DNA from: an uncultured Methylococcaceae bacterium
GTDB lineage: Bacteria; Pseudomonadota; Gammaproteobacteria; Methylococcales; Methylomonadaceae
NCBI GenBank assembly: GCA_903934035.1
Contig: CAIZMK010000196.1
Span: 1 to 40,623 of the forward strand
Length of the DNA stretch: 40,623 bases
Direction: 5' to 3'
Part shown: positions 1-9,665 of the stretch, piece by piece
Layout of the letters: each line of letters starts with the position of its first letter
Position numbering within the stretch: the first letter of the stretch is position 1
The notes under the pieces: generated by a model
The model's input: only the letters and a program-made list of their open reading frames with translations
Told to the model about the DNA's origin: nothing
The model's database searches: none
Translations under genes and position numbers: made by a program

Positions 1-1
1 A

Positions 2-142
2 CGCCCTAGAGCACGCGCCGTTGCTCGTTTAGGTGCACGAGGTTTTGAATTAGGCCTAGGTGTAGACGTTGAATTTGCAATGCCTGTTTATTTACGCGAC
101 AAAGTCGCTAAAACAGAAGCCGAACGCCAACAGGCGGGTTAA
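2..142 (+). CDS. tsaB: C-terminal fragment of TsaB (YeaZ-like tRNA t6A biosynthesis protein), truncated by window start
   Basis: Reading from nt 2 gives RPRARAVARLGARGFELGLGVDVEFAMPVYLRDKVAKTEAERQQAG*, the typical TsaB tail (PVYLRDKVAKT). Confidence 0.75.
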   Translation, partial: RPRARAVARLGARGFELGLGVDVEFAMPVYLRDKVAKTEAERQQAG

Positions 143-813
143 CTTAAAGTTCTACCCATTAAATTAGCAACAGAATTATTAGCTACGCCGCTAACCTTGA
201 TATTCTTTTTAATAAAGGAAACATAATTTTCATGTAAATGACCATGAAAAATTTGTTGTACGCCCATTGCTTCAGCTAATTCACCAATGACATGAAAACC
301 GTGCCGATGAGAACCTGGAGCCTCATGTGATACCAACACATCTGCTTTAAGTGATTTCAATGCCTCAAATTCATCATACCAAATGGCCGATTTATATTTC
401 AAAGCCATCTCTGCTTGCTGAACTTTAAGAGATTGATTATTCAGATAATGTTCTTTGCCTTGCCATTTTGGTTGTTGCGGAGGATACCATACCCTGCCTA
501 AAAAAATACCACCTAAACCGACAACTCTAAGACCGGCTATTTCAGTAACTTTTAAATGCAAGTTTTTATCAGCTAAAGCTGAATTAAAAAGATTATTATG
601 TTTTTCCGGTGATTCAAAATCATGATTACCGGCAATCCACCAAATTTTAGTTAATTCAATAATTTCTTGCAAACAACTATCTAAAGGGGCTTCTAAATCA
701 TAATCTCCCAACAAAATAACGGCAGTTGGCTGATATTTAAGAACAGCCGAAATCAATGGTTTAAAATTCCCATGTGGATCACCCGCAAAGAGTATTCTGT
801 TATCTTGACTCAT
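139..813 (-). CDS. Calcineurin-like metallophosphoesterase
   Basis: Motifs GDPHGNF, LLGDYD, AGNHD, VSHEAP and FHGHLHEN of the metallophosphatase fold. Confidence 0.85.
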   Translation of the reverse strand: MSQDNRILFAGDPHGNFKPLISAVLKYQPTAVILLGDYDLEAPLDSCLQEIIELTKIWWIAGNHDFESPEKHNNLFNSALADKNLHLKVTEIAGLRVVGLGGIFLGRVWYPPQQPKWQGKEHYLNNQSLKVQQAEMALKYKSAIWYDEFEALKSLKADVLVSHEAPGSHRHGFHVIGELAEAMGVQQIFHGHLHENYVSFIKKNIKVSGVANNSVANLMGRTLS

Positions 814-932
814 ATTGTTTACGATCTATCTACCCACTATCTTACTTTAAACCAAAAACAATGCTTTGTAATTCAACAGACTCTCAGCATAATCAATGGA
901 TTGAAAAAATATCAACCCAAGATTAAGCGGCT

Positions 933-1850
933 TTACTTCTTTTGAATGAGGATTTCACGTGCTTTGTTAAAAGCCTCTCTAAAATCCAAATATACGGGAT
1001 TATCGCTAGTTAACATAAAATTTAACATTTCATGTTGTAGCTGATATTTAATATCACCCACCGCTAAAGCACCGACAGCTACCGCACCGGGTGAATTGAT
1101 TGCATTAGATAAAGGTGCACCTAAATCGCTGCGTTTAATACCTTCTATGCCTAACGGTGGAACCGCATTAACATCCCCAACTACCTTTAAGTGTTGGGCT
1201 GCTTTTAACACCTCTGAACTCAATACCTGTACACCCGCTTTAGCTGCACAAAAGATAATATCAACTTCTGCAATTAAAGCAGCTTTATCTTCTTCAGTAC
1301 GAGCACATTCACCTTTAAGAGTACAGCCAAAACGGCGATTAAATGCTTTAGCGACATCCAAAGCACTATCAAGCAATAAATGATCAACTAAAGCCGTATC
1401 AGCTCCCGCCAATGAAGCAATAATACCTGTAGCAATACCCACTGGTCCTGTTCCGCCAAACACTAATATACGACAATCTTTTAATTCTTTACCGTGATGT
1501 GTTTTTAAAGCTTGCTCAACGCAAGCCACTAATGCGGCTGCCGTTGTAAAAGCACCACTAGGATCAGCAAATACAGACACTTCAAAAGGCGGCACCATAG
1601 CTTGCTTACAAGCATCAAGCATATCCATCGCCAACTCTAAATCGCGACCACCAATAAAGAGTCCAGTTCTTTTTATCCCAGCAGGGCTACGTGAAAAAAT
1701 AGCATCTTGAGTGAGCCTATTAACACTATCTAATTTGACATTGCTATAAGGCATTAGCACATCAAACCCTGCATCCATAGCCATATTGATATCAAATGGG
1801 CTATTGTTGGGCATCGGGTCTAGCATATGAAGGATGCTACGTTTCTCCAT
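933..1850 (-). CDS. Methylene-tetrahydromethanopterin dehydrogenase paralog (MtdB-like)
   Basis: ILHML...SPFDINMAMDAG...TQDAIFSRSP...FIGGRD...PPFEVSVFADPSGAFTTAAA...GGTGPVG...DVNAVPPLGI, matching the MtdB family pattern. Confidence 0.85.
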   Translation of the reverse strand: MEKRSILHMLDPMPNNSPFDINMAMDAGFDVLMPYSNVKLDSVNRLTQDAIFSRSPAGIKRTGLFIGGRDLELAMDMLDACKQAMVPPFEVSVFADPSGAFTTAAALVACVEQALKTHHGKELKDCRILVFGGTGPVGIATGIIASLAGADTALVDHLLLDSALDVAKAFNRRFGCTLKGECARTEEDKAALIAEVDIIFCAAKAGVQVLSSEVLKAAQHLKVVGDVNAVPPLGIEGIKRSDLGAPLSNAINSPGAVAVGALAVGDIKYQLQHEMLNFMLTSDNPVYLDFREAFNKAREILIQKK

Positions 1851-1896
1851 TAAAGTTCCTTTATAATTTTATCTGACGAAAGTAAAAGCCTAGCAA

Positions 1897-2805
1897 TTAA
1901 CGGCGAGTCGCCATATATTCTCTTGCTACTTCAAAAGCATGTTCAAAATGCAAGTACACAGGTTTATCACTACTGATCATTTTCTTTAACAAACTATTTT
2001 GTGTATGGTATTTAACATTACCGATAGCTAAAGCACCAATACCAACAGCATTACTATTTGAACCTTGAATAGGAGTTCCATTATGAAAGGCATCGACACC
2101 AGCAATGCCTGATGGAGGTACGGCATTAACATCAGCAGCCACTTTCAATTGAGGCGCGAGAGCAATTAATTCTGCGCTTAACAACTCTATACCAGCAGCA
2201 CCAGTTGCAAAAACCACATCAGCCGTTTTTATATATTCAGCTTTATCTGCATCGGCACCTGCCAAAATAGTAATTTTGCCATCACCAAACTCGTTATTAC
2301 ACATATCAGCAACATGTTGAGCTTTCTCTAATTGCCTACCAATAATAATGACCTTAGCCCCTGCTTGAGCAGCAATAACTGCAGCAGCTTGGCCTACAGG
2401 TCCTGTACCGCCTAAAGCGAGTATTATTTTACCCTCTAGTGTGGTGTCAAATTTGGTAATTAATTCATGTTCTGCTGCTGCGACCATACCTGCGGCAGTA
2501 GTAAAAGCGCCACTAGGATCAGCAAAGACAGAGACTTCAAAAGGTGGAACCATTGAACGCTTAGCTGTTTTAAGCATATCCATCGCTTGCTTAGTATCAC
2601 GACCACCAATAAAAATGCCTGTACGTTTTAAGTTTTTAGCACTACGTGAAAAAATAGCGTCTTGCACTAACCCCTGAACTTCACTCGCTTCAACATTAAT
2701 ATAAGGTAATGCTGAAACCCAACCTGCATCCAATGCCATATTGACATCAAAAGGACTTAAGTTTTTAGCAGTGGTTAGCATATGTAAAATAAACGGTTTT
2801 TCCAT
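1897..2805 (-). CDS. mtdB: Methylene-tetrahydromethanopterin dehydrogenase (MtdB)
   Basis: Same family motifs as the downstream paralog: ILHMLTTAKNLSPFDVNMALDAG, ADPSGAFTTAAG, GGTGPVG, ADVNAVPPSGIAG, GIGALAIGNVKY. Confidence 0.85.
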   Translation of the reverse strand: MEKPFILHMLTTAKNLSPFDVNMALDAGWVSALPYINVEASEVQGLVQDAIFSRSAKNLKRTGIFIGGRDTKQAMDMLKTAKRSMVPPFEVSVFADPSGAFTTAAGMVAAAEHELITKFDTTLEGKIILALGGTGPVGQAAAVIAAQAGAKVIIIGRQLEKAQHVADMCNNEFGDGKITILAGADADKAEYIKTADVVFATGAAGIELLSAELIALAPQLKVAADVNAVPPSGIAGVDAFHNGTPIQGSNSNAVGIGALAIGNVKYHTQNSLLKKMISSDKPVYLHFEHAFEVAREYMATRR

Positions 2806-3100
2806 GAGGGTTCCTATGTGATGTTTAGCTAACTAGCAATAATATAACTATTATTATGTAGAAACTGTTGCAAATGTAGCTTACATATAGCAGATACATG
2901 CACAGCTGAACTTGAATTATCCAATTATATGTTACTAGACTGTAACCTTAGTATAAAAGAAAAATTGACAAAATCACAATGTACTTAGCAATTTAGCAAG
3001 ACTAATAGTATTAATTTTTACTAGTAGGTAAAATCCATAAATGAGTTTTCTAGGACTTAATACACATCACACGCATCGCGTGGGAATGATAAAAACACCT

Positions 3101-3183
3101 TAGGAGCGTATTACATACACCCATTTATCATAGTTCAATGCCATAGAACTTACTAATAAGGGCGTATGCAATACGCCCCTACG
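3101..3183. repeat. Short intergenic inverted-repeat element (TAGGGGCGTATTGCATACGCC family)
   Basis: Left arm taggagcgtattacatacaccc (3101-3122) is imperfectly complementary to right arm gggcgtatgcaatacgcccctacg (3160-3183). It is related to the copies at 13258-13531. Confidence 0.75.
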
Positions 3184-3339
3184 ATCATCACCAAAATGTT
3201 TTTTCTTGCGTTAGGTAAATTTTTCACTTGTGTGTAGATACCTATATTCCATGAGGCGAGACTCGATTTTATAAAGCCTCAAAACTAGCATTCAGCATTA
3301 ATTAATCAACCCGTATCTATGCATATAAATTCGCATTAT

Positions 3340-3397
3340 CGTTACATACACACCGTAGGGACAGGTCGCGACCTATCCCTATATTACGATCGGCATC
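3340..3397. repeat. Palindromic intergenic repeat, family GTAGGGACAGGTCGCGACCTRTCC
   Basis: cgttacat...ccgtagggacaggtcgcgacctatccctatattacgatcggcatc recurs at 18750-18808. Confidence 0.75.
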
Positions 3398-3805
3398 TAG
3401 ATTAAGATCGTTATCTACTTATTCGCACCCACCAACTGCATAGACTTATCCACCAGATAAGAACTTAACTACAGGGTGTAGAAACGATAAAACATAACAC
3501 TCACCGCTCCGTATCAGCATTTCGTTACCTTTACTTGCGTAAGTACCTATGCATAAGGCAAAAAAAAGCTGCTTTTAAATGCAAATAGAAACCGAGAATA
3601 GTCGCTACCCAATAACTAATACCTTTAATTCTAAAAATACATTAGGAAATAACAAATAATAATTATATTATCTGTTAGAATTTTAATAAAAAATTGTTTT
3701 AATCTATAAATTAATCACAGGCAAATTTACTGTATTTGTAAGTATATATATCTACAAAATGTAGTTGCCTACACTACAATCATTACTATTTATCAAGAGC
3801 CTTAT

Positions 3806-4870
3806 ATGAGCTGGTTTAATCGAAATAAAAAAGCATCACTAGGCATTGATATTAGCGGAACGACCATTAAGTTATTGGAATTAATACGAACGGGCAATAG
3901 TTATCGAGTTGCACATTTTTCAATCGTTAGCTTACCTCCTGATTCCTCTTCTCAAAAAAGACTATCGACAAGTGTAGTAGCTGACGGCATTAAAAGGGCT
4001 TTAAAAAAATCAGGCTCATCATTAAAACAAGCCGTCGTTGCTGTTACAGAATCGGCAATTATGACAAAAACACTCAGCTTACCTGCATCATTAACAGATG
4101 ATGAAATGGAAGAAGAACTTATTATGACTGCAGATCAGTATTTACCATACTCGTTGGATGACCTTAACTTTGATTTTGAAATACAAAACATCAATAAAAA
4201 TAACCCAGAACTAGTAGATTTATTATTGGTGGCCTCTCGAAGAGAAAATGTAGATGATCGCATAGAGGCACTCTCATTGGCTGGATTAAAAGCGAGTATT
4301 GTTGATGTTGAAGGCTATGCCTTAGAAAATGCTTTTTCAATATTATCGACTTCTTTTTTAAACCCCGACAAAGACGACCATACTATTGCAATCGTAGATA
4401 TAGGCTCAACACTGACCTCCTTAACTATTTTAAATAATGGAAAAGTTATTTATACCCGGAGCCAAAGTATTGGCGGCAAACAATTAACTGAAGAAATTCA
4501 GCGTCATTATGGACTTACTTATGAAAATGCTGGACTGGCAAAAAAACAAGGTGGATTACCTGACAATTACCAAGAAACGATACTTCGGCCCTTTCAAAAA
4601 TCATTGATTCAACAGATTCAACGCTCCTTACAATCTTTTAGCTCTTCCAGTACCTCTAAAAATATTGATGGAATCATACTAGCTGGCGGCTGTGCTTCGA
4701 TGATAGACCTCGACCGATTAATTCAAAGTCAATTAAACATGCCCGTTAATATTGCTAACCCTTTTCTCAACATGCAACTATCCAAAAACGTCAATGCGAA
4801 ATCTTTATATCAAGATGCACCTTCCTTAATGCTTGCCTGCGGCCTTGCATTACGGGGGTTTGACGAATGA
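3806..4870 (+). CDS. pilM: Type IV pilus inner membrane platform protein PilM
   Basis: SLGIDISGTTIKLLELIRTG actin-like start, IAIVDIGSTLTSLTIL, ILAGGCA; first gene of a pilMNOPQ order. Confidence 0.9.
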   Translation: MSWFNRNKKASLGIDISGTTIKLLELIRTGNSYRVAHFSIVSLPPDSSSQKRLSTSVVADGIKRALKKSGSSLKQAVVAVTESAIMTKTLSLPASLTDDEMEEELIMTADQYLPYSLDDLNFDFEIQNINKNNPELVDLLLVASRRENVDDRIEALSLAGLKASIVDVEGYALENAFSILSTSFLNPDKDDHTIAIVDIGSTLTSLTILNNGKVIYTRSQSIGGKQLTEEIQRHYGLTYENAGLAKKQGGLPDNYQETILRPFQKSLIQQIQRSLQSFSSSSTSKNIDGIILAGGCASMIDLDRLIQSQLNMPVNIANPFLNMQLSKNVNAKSLYQDAPSLMLACGLALRGFDE

Positions 4871-5472
4871 CAAAAATTAATTTACTGCCTTGGCGAGAAG
4901 AACGCCGCAAACAAAGGCAAAAGGATTTTATCAATGCCATGGAACTCTCGGCATTAATTGGCATTTTGGTTGTAGGCCTCATTCATACCAGCATACAAGG
5001 GCTTAAAGCTTATCAAGGACAAAGAAATCAATTACTACAAAACGAAATCATTCTATTAGATAAAAAAATTATAGAAATCAGAGATATTGAAGCCAAAAAA
5101 AAACAATTACAGGCAAAAATTGATCTCATTCAACAGTTACAAGAAAGTCGTCCAGAAGCCGTACATTTGTTTGATGAAATACCAAAAATCACTCCAGATG
5201 GTGTATTCCTTAATAAGTTTACTCAAACTGGATCCGAACTTATCTTTGAGGGTAAATCTGAATCTAACGCACGAATTTCGGCCTTCATGAGAGCCATAGA
5301 AACCTCTCTTTGGTTACAAAAGCCCACCCTGTCGGTCATTAAGCTACCCGACAAGGCCCCTAACATCAAAACGGACACCGAACCGTTGAGTGATTTTAAT
5401 CTTCACGCGCTACAAGGCAAACAACAGAAAGTCTCCGAACTAGGAACAGCTAATGAACCTATCAGAAATTAA
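4867..5472 (+). CDS. pilN: Type IV pilus assembly protein PilN
   Basis: MTKINLLPWREERRKQRQKDF start typical of PilN; start overlaps the pilM stop (ATGA). Confidence 0.9.
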   Translation: MTKINLLPWREERRKQRQKDFINAMELSALIGILVVGLIHTSIQGLKAYQGQRNQLLQNEIILLDKKIIEIRDIEAKKKQLQAKIDLIQQLQESRPEAVHLFDEIPKITPDGVFLNKFTQTGSELIFEGKSESNARISAFMRAIETSLWLQKPTLSVIKLPDKAPNIKTDTEPLSDFNLHALQGKQQKVSELGTANEPIRN

Positions 5473-6070
5473 TTGGGATTTTAATACAGCAGGCAACTGG
5501 CCATCGACTGTAAAGCTATCAATATTAGGATTGATAGCTTTCATAGTTATAGCAGTTGGATTTTATTACGATACCTTAGATGAGCTTTCGAGCCTAGACC
5601 ATGAAAAACAAAAAGAGCTATCTTTAAAAAATGAATTCAACGATAAACAAAAAAAAGCCGTTAACCTTCATGACTATCAAGAACAGTTAACTCAAATTGA
5701 AGCCTCACTCAATGAAATGATCAGGCAACTCCCTTCTGAAGAAGAAGTCGCTAGTTTATTGGTCGATATTTCACAAACAGGTTTAGCCAGTGGTCTAAAA
5801 TTTAAATTATTCAAGCCTGAGACGCCTGTTGATAAAGATTTTTATTCAGAACTCCCCATATCAATTCAGGTTATAGGCCATTATGAAGAGTTAGGTATGT
5901 TTATTAGTGGCTTAGCTTCACTTCCTCGAATTGTCACCATACACAACATTAATATTAGTCCTGAAGGCAAAGACAGCAATTTAGTCATGAGTGCAGTCAT
6001 CAAAATTTATAATGAAAGCACGCATTTTATACCTAAAGCAGACAGCAGAAAAAAAAGGCTTAAAAAATAA
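5453..6070 (+). CDS. pilO: Type IV pilus assembly protein PilO
   Basis: Position after pilN, single N-terminal TM, coiled-coil region, LPSEEEVASLLVDISQTGLASGLKFKLFKP. Confidence 0.9.
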   Translation: MNLSEINWDFNTAGNWPSTVKLSILGLIAFIVIAVGFYYDTLDELSSLDHEKQKELSLKNEFNDKQKKAVNLHDYQEQLTQIEASLNEMIRQLPSEEEVASLLVDISQTGLASGLKFKLFKPETPVDKDFYSELPISIQVIGHYEELGMFISGLASLPRIVTIHNINISPEGKDSNLVMSAVIKIYNESTHFIPKADSRKKRLKK

Positions 6071-6606
6071 TGTTAAATTACAAAGTGATTTTTCAGATTA
6101 ATAACTGTTTGTGTTTATTTTTATTAGCCGCCTGTGGCGATAACAATTTTAAAGACTTAAACACTTACATTGCTGCTATTAAAGCTCAACCAAAAGGCAC
6201 AATTGAATCATTGCCTGAAACAAAAATCATTGAACCGTTCGTATTTAATCCAGAGGGGCTTCGTGATCCGTTTAAACCTCTAATGCAAATTGATCAAGAT
6301 CAACTGGCCGATTTTTCAGCAGGAGGTGGCATCAAACCGGATCTAACTCGCCGCAAAGAAGATTTAGAAGCTTTTTCCTTGGAAGCATTAAAAATGGTCG
6401 GCACATTAACGATGAAATCAATGTTATGGGGTTTAGTTAAAACCGATGATGGCACTGTTCATCGTGTTCAGGTAGGGCATTATATGGGTAAAAACTTCGG
6501 AAAAATAGTCAGCATCAGTATCGATAAAATTGAGCTCATGGAAATAGTTCCTGATAAACCAGGAACCTGGCGAGAACAACAAACATCACTAAAATTATTA
6601 GAATGA
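6070..6606 (+). CDS. pilP: Type IV pilus lipoprotein PilP
   Basis: Lipobox LLAAC, then YIAAIKAQPKGTIESLPE and LRDPFKP; followed by pilQ. Confidence 0.9.
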   Translation: MLNYKVIFQINNCLCLFLLAACGDNNFKDLNTYIAAIKAQPKGTIESLPETKIIEPFVFNPEGLRDPFKPLMQIDQDQLADFSAGGGIKPDLTRRKEDLEAFSLEALKMVGTLTMKSMLWGLVKTDDGTVHRVQVGHYMGKNFGKIVSISIDKIELMEIVPDKPGTWREQQTSLKLLE

Positions 6607-6621
6607 TTTCTGGAGCCGCTC

Positions 6622-8922
6622 ATGAAAACTAAGAAAAATACGATTATGCTGACTAATACCAAAAGACATTTATCAATATATAATTTATTGGTTCTGTTAA
6701 TATTGTTGACTTTTGGCATAACTGTTAATGCCAATGATACCAGTATTTCAGACCTGTCTTTTACAATACTGGCGGGAGATCAACTACAAATTCAAATAGA
6801 GCTGACCGGTAACGCTATCGAACCTAAGATTTTTCACACCGATAATCCAGCGCGCATTGCTTTAGACTTTGTTGACGTAAAAAACGCCTTGTACAAAAAA
6901 AACTACCCAATAAATCAAGGCCCCGTAACTAGTATAGTTGTCGCAGAGGCCGCCAATAGAGTTCGTATCGTTGTTAATCTTCTCGAACCTACCGCCTTTA
7001 CAACTAAAGTGATAGGCAACAAAGTATTACTGACCTTAAATCGCAGCCATTCAGAAAATACAACGCCCCCCACAAAAAGCACAGCTATATCAGAAAAACA
7101 AAAAGCATCTGACTTACTTCCTCAACAAACGATTAGTGGTTTTGATTTTAAACGCGGGGACAAAGGTGAAGGTCGCTTACTTGTTTATTTGGCTAATCCT
7201 AATACTTTAGCGAATACAAAAGTAGATACCGGCAAAGTAATCATCAACTTAACCAATACCCATTTACCAGAAAACTTAACGAAAAGACTCGATGTTTCTG
7301 AGTTTGGAACCCCCATTAAATTCATTGACACTATTTCAACTAATCAAAACACTCAAATCACCATCAGCACCTTGAACGAACTTTATGATTACTCATTATT
7401 TCAATCAGAGGGTTTATTGACCATTGAATTTAGACCCTTAAGTCCTGGAGAAAAAGAAGCTTTAGATCGATCTCGTGTCAAATATAGTGGCGAAAGATTA
7501 TCATTAAATTTTCAAGATATAGAAATTCGTAGCGTTATTGCCATACTTGCCGAATTTACTAAACAAAACGTAGTCGCGGGTGATGATGTAACGGGTAATA
7601 TTACCTTAAAACTTGATGATGTCCCTTGGGATGAAGCCTTAGATTTTATAATGATGACCAAGGAATTAGGTAAATTTGAAAGCGGCAATGTAATATTAAT
7701 TTCACCACTCGATAAAATCAAAGATTACAAGAAAAAACAACAAGAAACAGCCGCCGTAGTAGAGCAAATAGATCCGTTAACCACTGAGTATATTAAAATT
7801 GATTATGCAAAAGCTGAGAACCTTAGAAACGTACTCAATGGTCGTGATACAGGGGTATTTGGTAGTTGCGGAGCCCCTCAGCTGACTAGCCAAGGAGGAG
7901 CAGGGCAAATGGGCATGACTCAAACTGGTGCTATGAGTGGAATGGGAATCATGAATCAAAGTAACACCGGGCAAACAGGCACAATGGGTCAAACTGGATC
8001 CGTTTCTCAAGAAAAAAATTCAGGCTTTGGTTTCCTTTCATCTCGAGGATCGACTGTAGTCGACACTAGAACCAATACCTTAATTGTGCGAGAAACCACA
8101 AAACGCTTAGAAGATATAAAAAAACTGATACATAAACTTGACGTGCCGGTGCGTCAAGTCATGATAGAAGCACGAGTAGCCATTGCCAGCACTAATTTTA
8201 CCCAAAATTTAGGCGTGAAGTTTGGTGCAGCCAAAACCCAAAGCAACCCCTTTGCGATTGGAGGCACTTTGACTTCAGTTGCTCCAACTACGGGCGCAAC
8301 AGCCGCCAATAATAATCTATTAGTCGATTTAGGTGCAGCGGCCATCGCAGGCAGTCCTCCAGGCGCCTTAGGTATGACACTCGCCAAAGGCGCAGATTAT
8401 GTATTAAATCTTGAGCTTCAGGCCTTGCAAGCAGATGGCAAAGCAGAGATATTATCTAATCCACGGGTCATGACTATGGATCGTTGTACTGCTACAATGA
8501 TGCAGGGGGTTGAAATTCCAGTCACCACACCTGCCGCTTTAGGTAGTCCTCCCACAACAACCTATACACCCGCAGTACTCGAACTAGACGTCACACCTCA
8601 GGTTACACCTAGCGGCTCAGTGATTATGAATTTACTCGTTAAGAAGGATTCTCAGAATACAACTACTAATCCAATTTCCGGCAACCCAGGCATAGATACT
8701 CGACAAGTAAAAACATCAGTATTGGTAGAAGATGGTGAAACCGTCGTATTAGGGGGGGTCTATGAAAACCAAAATACTTTAGGTAAAAATAAGATTCCAT
8801 TTTTTGCTGACATACCCGGCATAGGTTTCTTATTTACCAATTCAAGCATCAATAAAGTTAATACAGAATTACTAATCTTTATTACCCCAAAAATCATAAA
8901 AAATAATGTAGAAACTAATTGA
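6622..8922 (+). CDS. pilQ: Type IV pilus secretin PilQ
   Basis: AMIN-like N-terminus, LNFQDIEIRSVIAILAEFTKQNVVAGDDVTGNITLKLDDVPWDEALD, VDTRTNTLIVRET, VLVEDGETVVLGGVYE secretin signature. Confidence 0.95.
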   Translation: MKTKKNTIMLTNTKRHLSIYNLLVLLILLTFGITVNANDTSISDLSFTILAGDQLQIQIELTGNAIEPKIFHTDNPARIALDFVDVKNALYKKNYPINQGPVTSIVVAEAANRVRIVVNLLEPTAFTTKVIGNKVLLTLNRSHSENTTPPTKSTAISEKQKASDLLPQQTISGFDFKRGDKGEGRLLVYLANPNTLANTKVDTGKVIINLTNTHLPENLTKRLDVSEFGTPIKFIDTISTNQNTQITISTLNELYDYSLFQSEGLLTIEFRPLSPGEKEALDRSRVKYSGERLSLNFQDIEIRSVIAILAEFTKQNVVAGDDVTGNITLKLDDVPWDEALDFIMMTKELGKFESGNVILISPLDKIKDYKKKQQETAAVVEQIDPLTTEYIKIDYAKAENLRNVLNGRDTGVFGSCGAPQLTSQGGAGQMGMTQTGAMSGMGIMNQSNTGQTGTMGQTGSVSQEKNSGFGFLSSRGSTVVDTRTNTLIVRETTKRLEDIKKLIHKLDVPVRQVMIEARVAIASTNFTQNLGVKFGAAKTQSNPFAIGGTLTSVAPTTGATAANNNLLVDLGAAAIAGSPPGALGMTLAKGADYVLNLELQALQADGKAEILSNPRVMTMDRCTATMMQGVEIPVTTPAALGSPPTTTYTPAVLELDVTPQVTPSGSVIMNLLVKKDSQNTTTNPISGNPGIDTRQVKTSVLVEDGETVVLGGVYENQNTLGKNKIPFFADIPGIGFLFTNSSINKVNTELLIFITPKIIKNNVETN

Positions 8923-9135
8923 TGGTTTCTACTTAGCTCAAAAAAGGGCATAATCACCACTTTTAAAATTTAATCATCATTATTTCAATCGAGAAGCATC
9001 TTCACTAGATAAATCACTCTGATTTATTGTATGCATGGCAATAATAACGATTAACTAAAACAATAGCTCTTAACAGAACTATTTCTTTTTTAATAATTTC
9101 CCTATTGGGGAATTTTAGACCAGCACGGTATTTTG

Positions 9136-9660
9136 ATGACGAGATCAGAAAATATATATTTAGTTGGCCTTATGGGTGCAGGAAAAACCACGATAGGCCG
9201 CCAATTGGCGAAGTCACTGACAGTGCCTTTTTATGACAGTGATAAAGCGATTGAAGAAAGCACTGGCGTAGACATTCCAACGATCTTTGAATTTGAAGGC
9301 GAAGAAGGCTTTAGAGATCGTGAACAAAAAATGATACAACAACTCACCAAACTTGAAGGCATCGTAATGGCCACGGGTGGTGGTGCTATTTTACGTGAAG
9401 AAAATCGTAGCTTATTAAAAGAAAACGGCTTCATCGTTTACTTGCAATGTTCGGTAGAACGAATACTTGAACGTACTCGCAGAGACACGCAACGCCCCTT
9501 ATTAAAGACTGAAAATCCTAGAGAACGCATAGAAACCTTATTTGCTGAACGTGAGCATCTTTATTTATCCTGCGCTGACTTTATTATTGATACTGGCACA
9601 CTACAAAGTAAAACAGTAGTCAGTCTAATCTTAGAAGAATACAACTCTGCTAATCGTTAA
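9136..9660 (+). CDS. aroK: Shikimate kinase
   Basis: [55 protein letters not shown] at 9136 preferred to TTG at 9133. Confidence 0.95.
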   Translation: MTRSENIYLVGLMGAGKTTIGRQLAKSLTVPFYDSDKAIEESTGVDIPTIFEFEGEEGFRDREQKMIQQLTKLEGIVMATGGGAILREENRSLLKENGFIVYLQCSVERILERTRRDTQRPLLKTENPRERIETLFAEREHLYLSCADFIIDTGTLQSKTVVSLILEEYNSANR

Positions 9661-9665
9661 TATTG

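Noticed and set aside
1096-1383. Plus-strand ORF (95 aa) inside the mtdB paralog
   Set aside because: Antisense to a clearly conserved coding region; composition reflects the opposite frame.
2441-2677. Plus-strand ORF (78 aa) inside mtdB
   Set aside because: Antisense shadow ORF of a conserved gene.
3061-3560. tRNA, sRNA or prophage remnant in the mtdB-pilM gap
   Set aside because: No cloverleaf or ORF of note was seen; the gap is explained partly by two palindromic repeats and otherwise AT-rich sequence.
7777-8010. Minus-strand ORF inside pilQ
   Set aside because: Antisense shadow of the low-complexity PilQ region; no family resemblance or RBS context.
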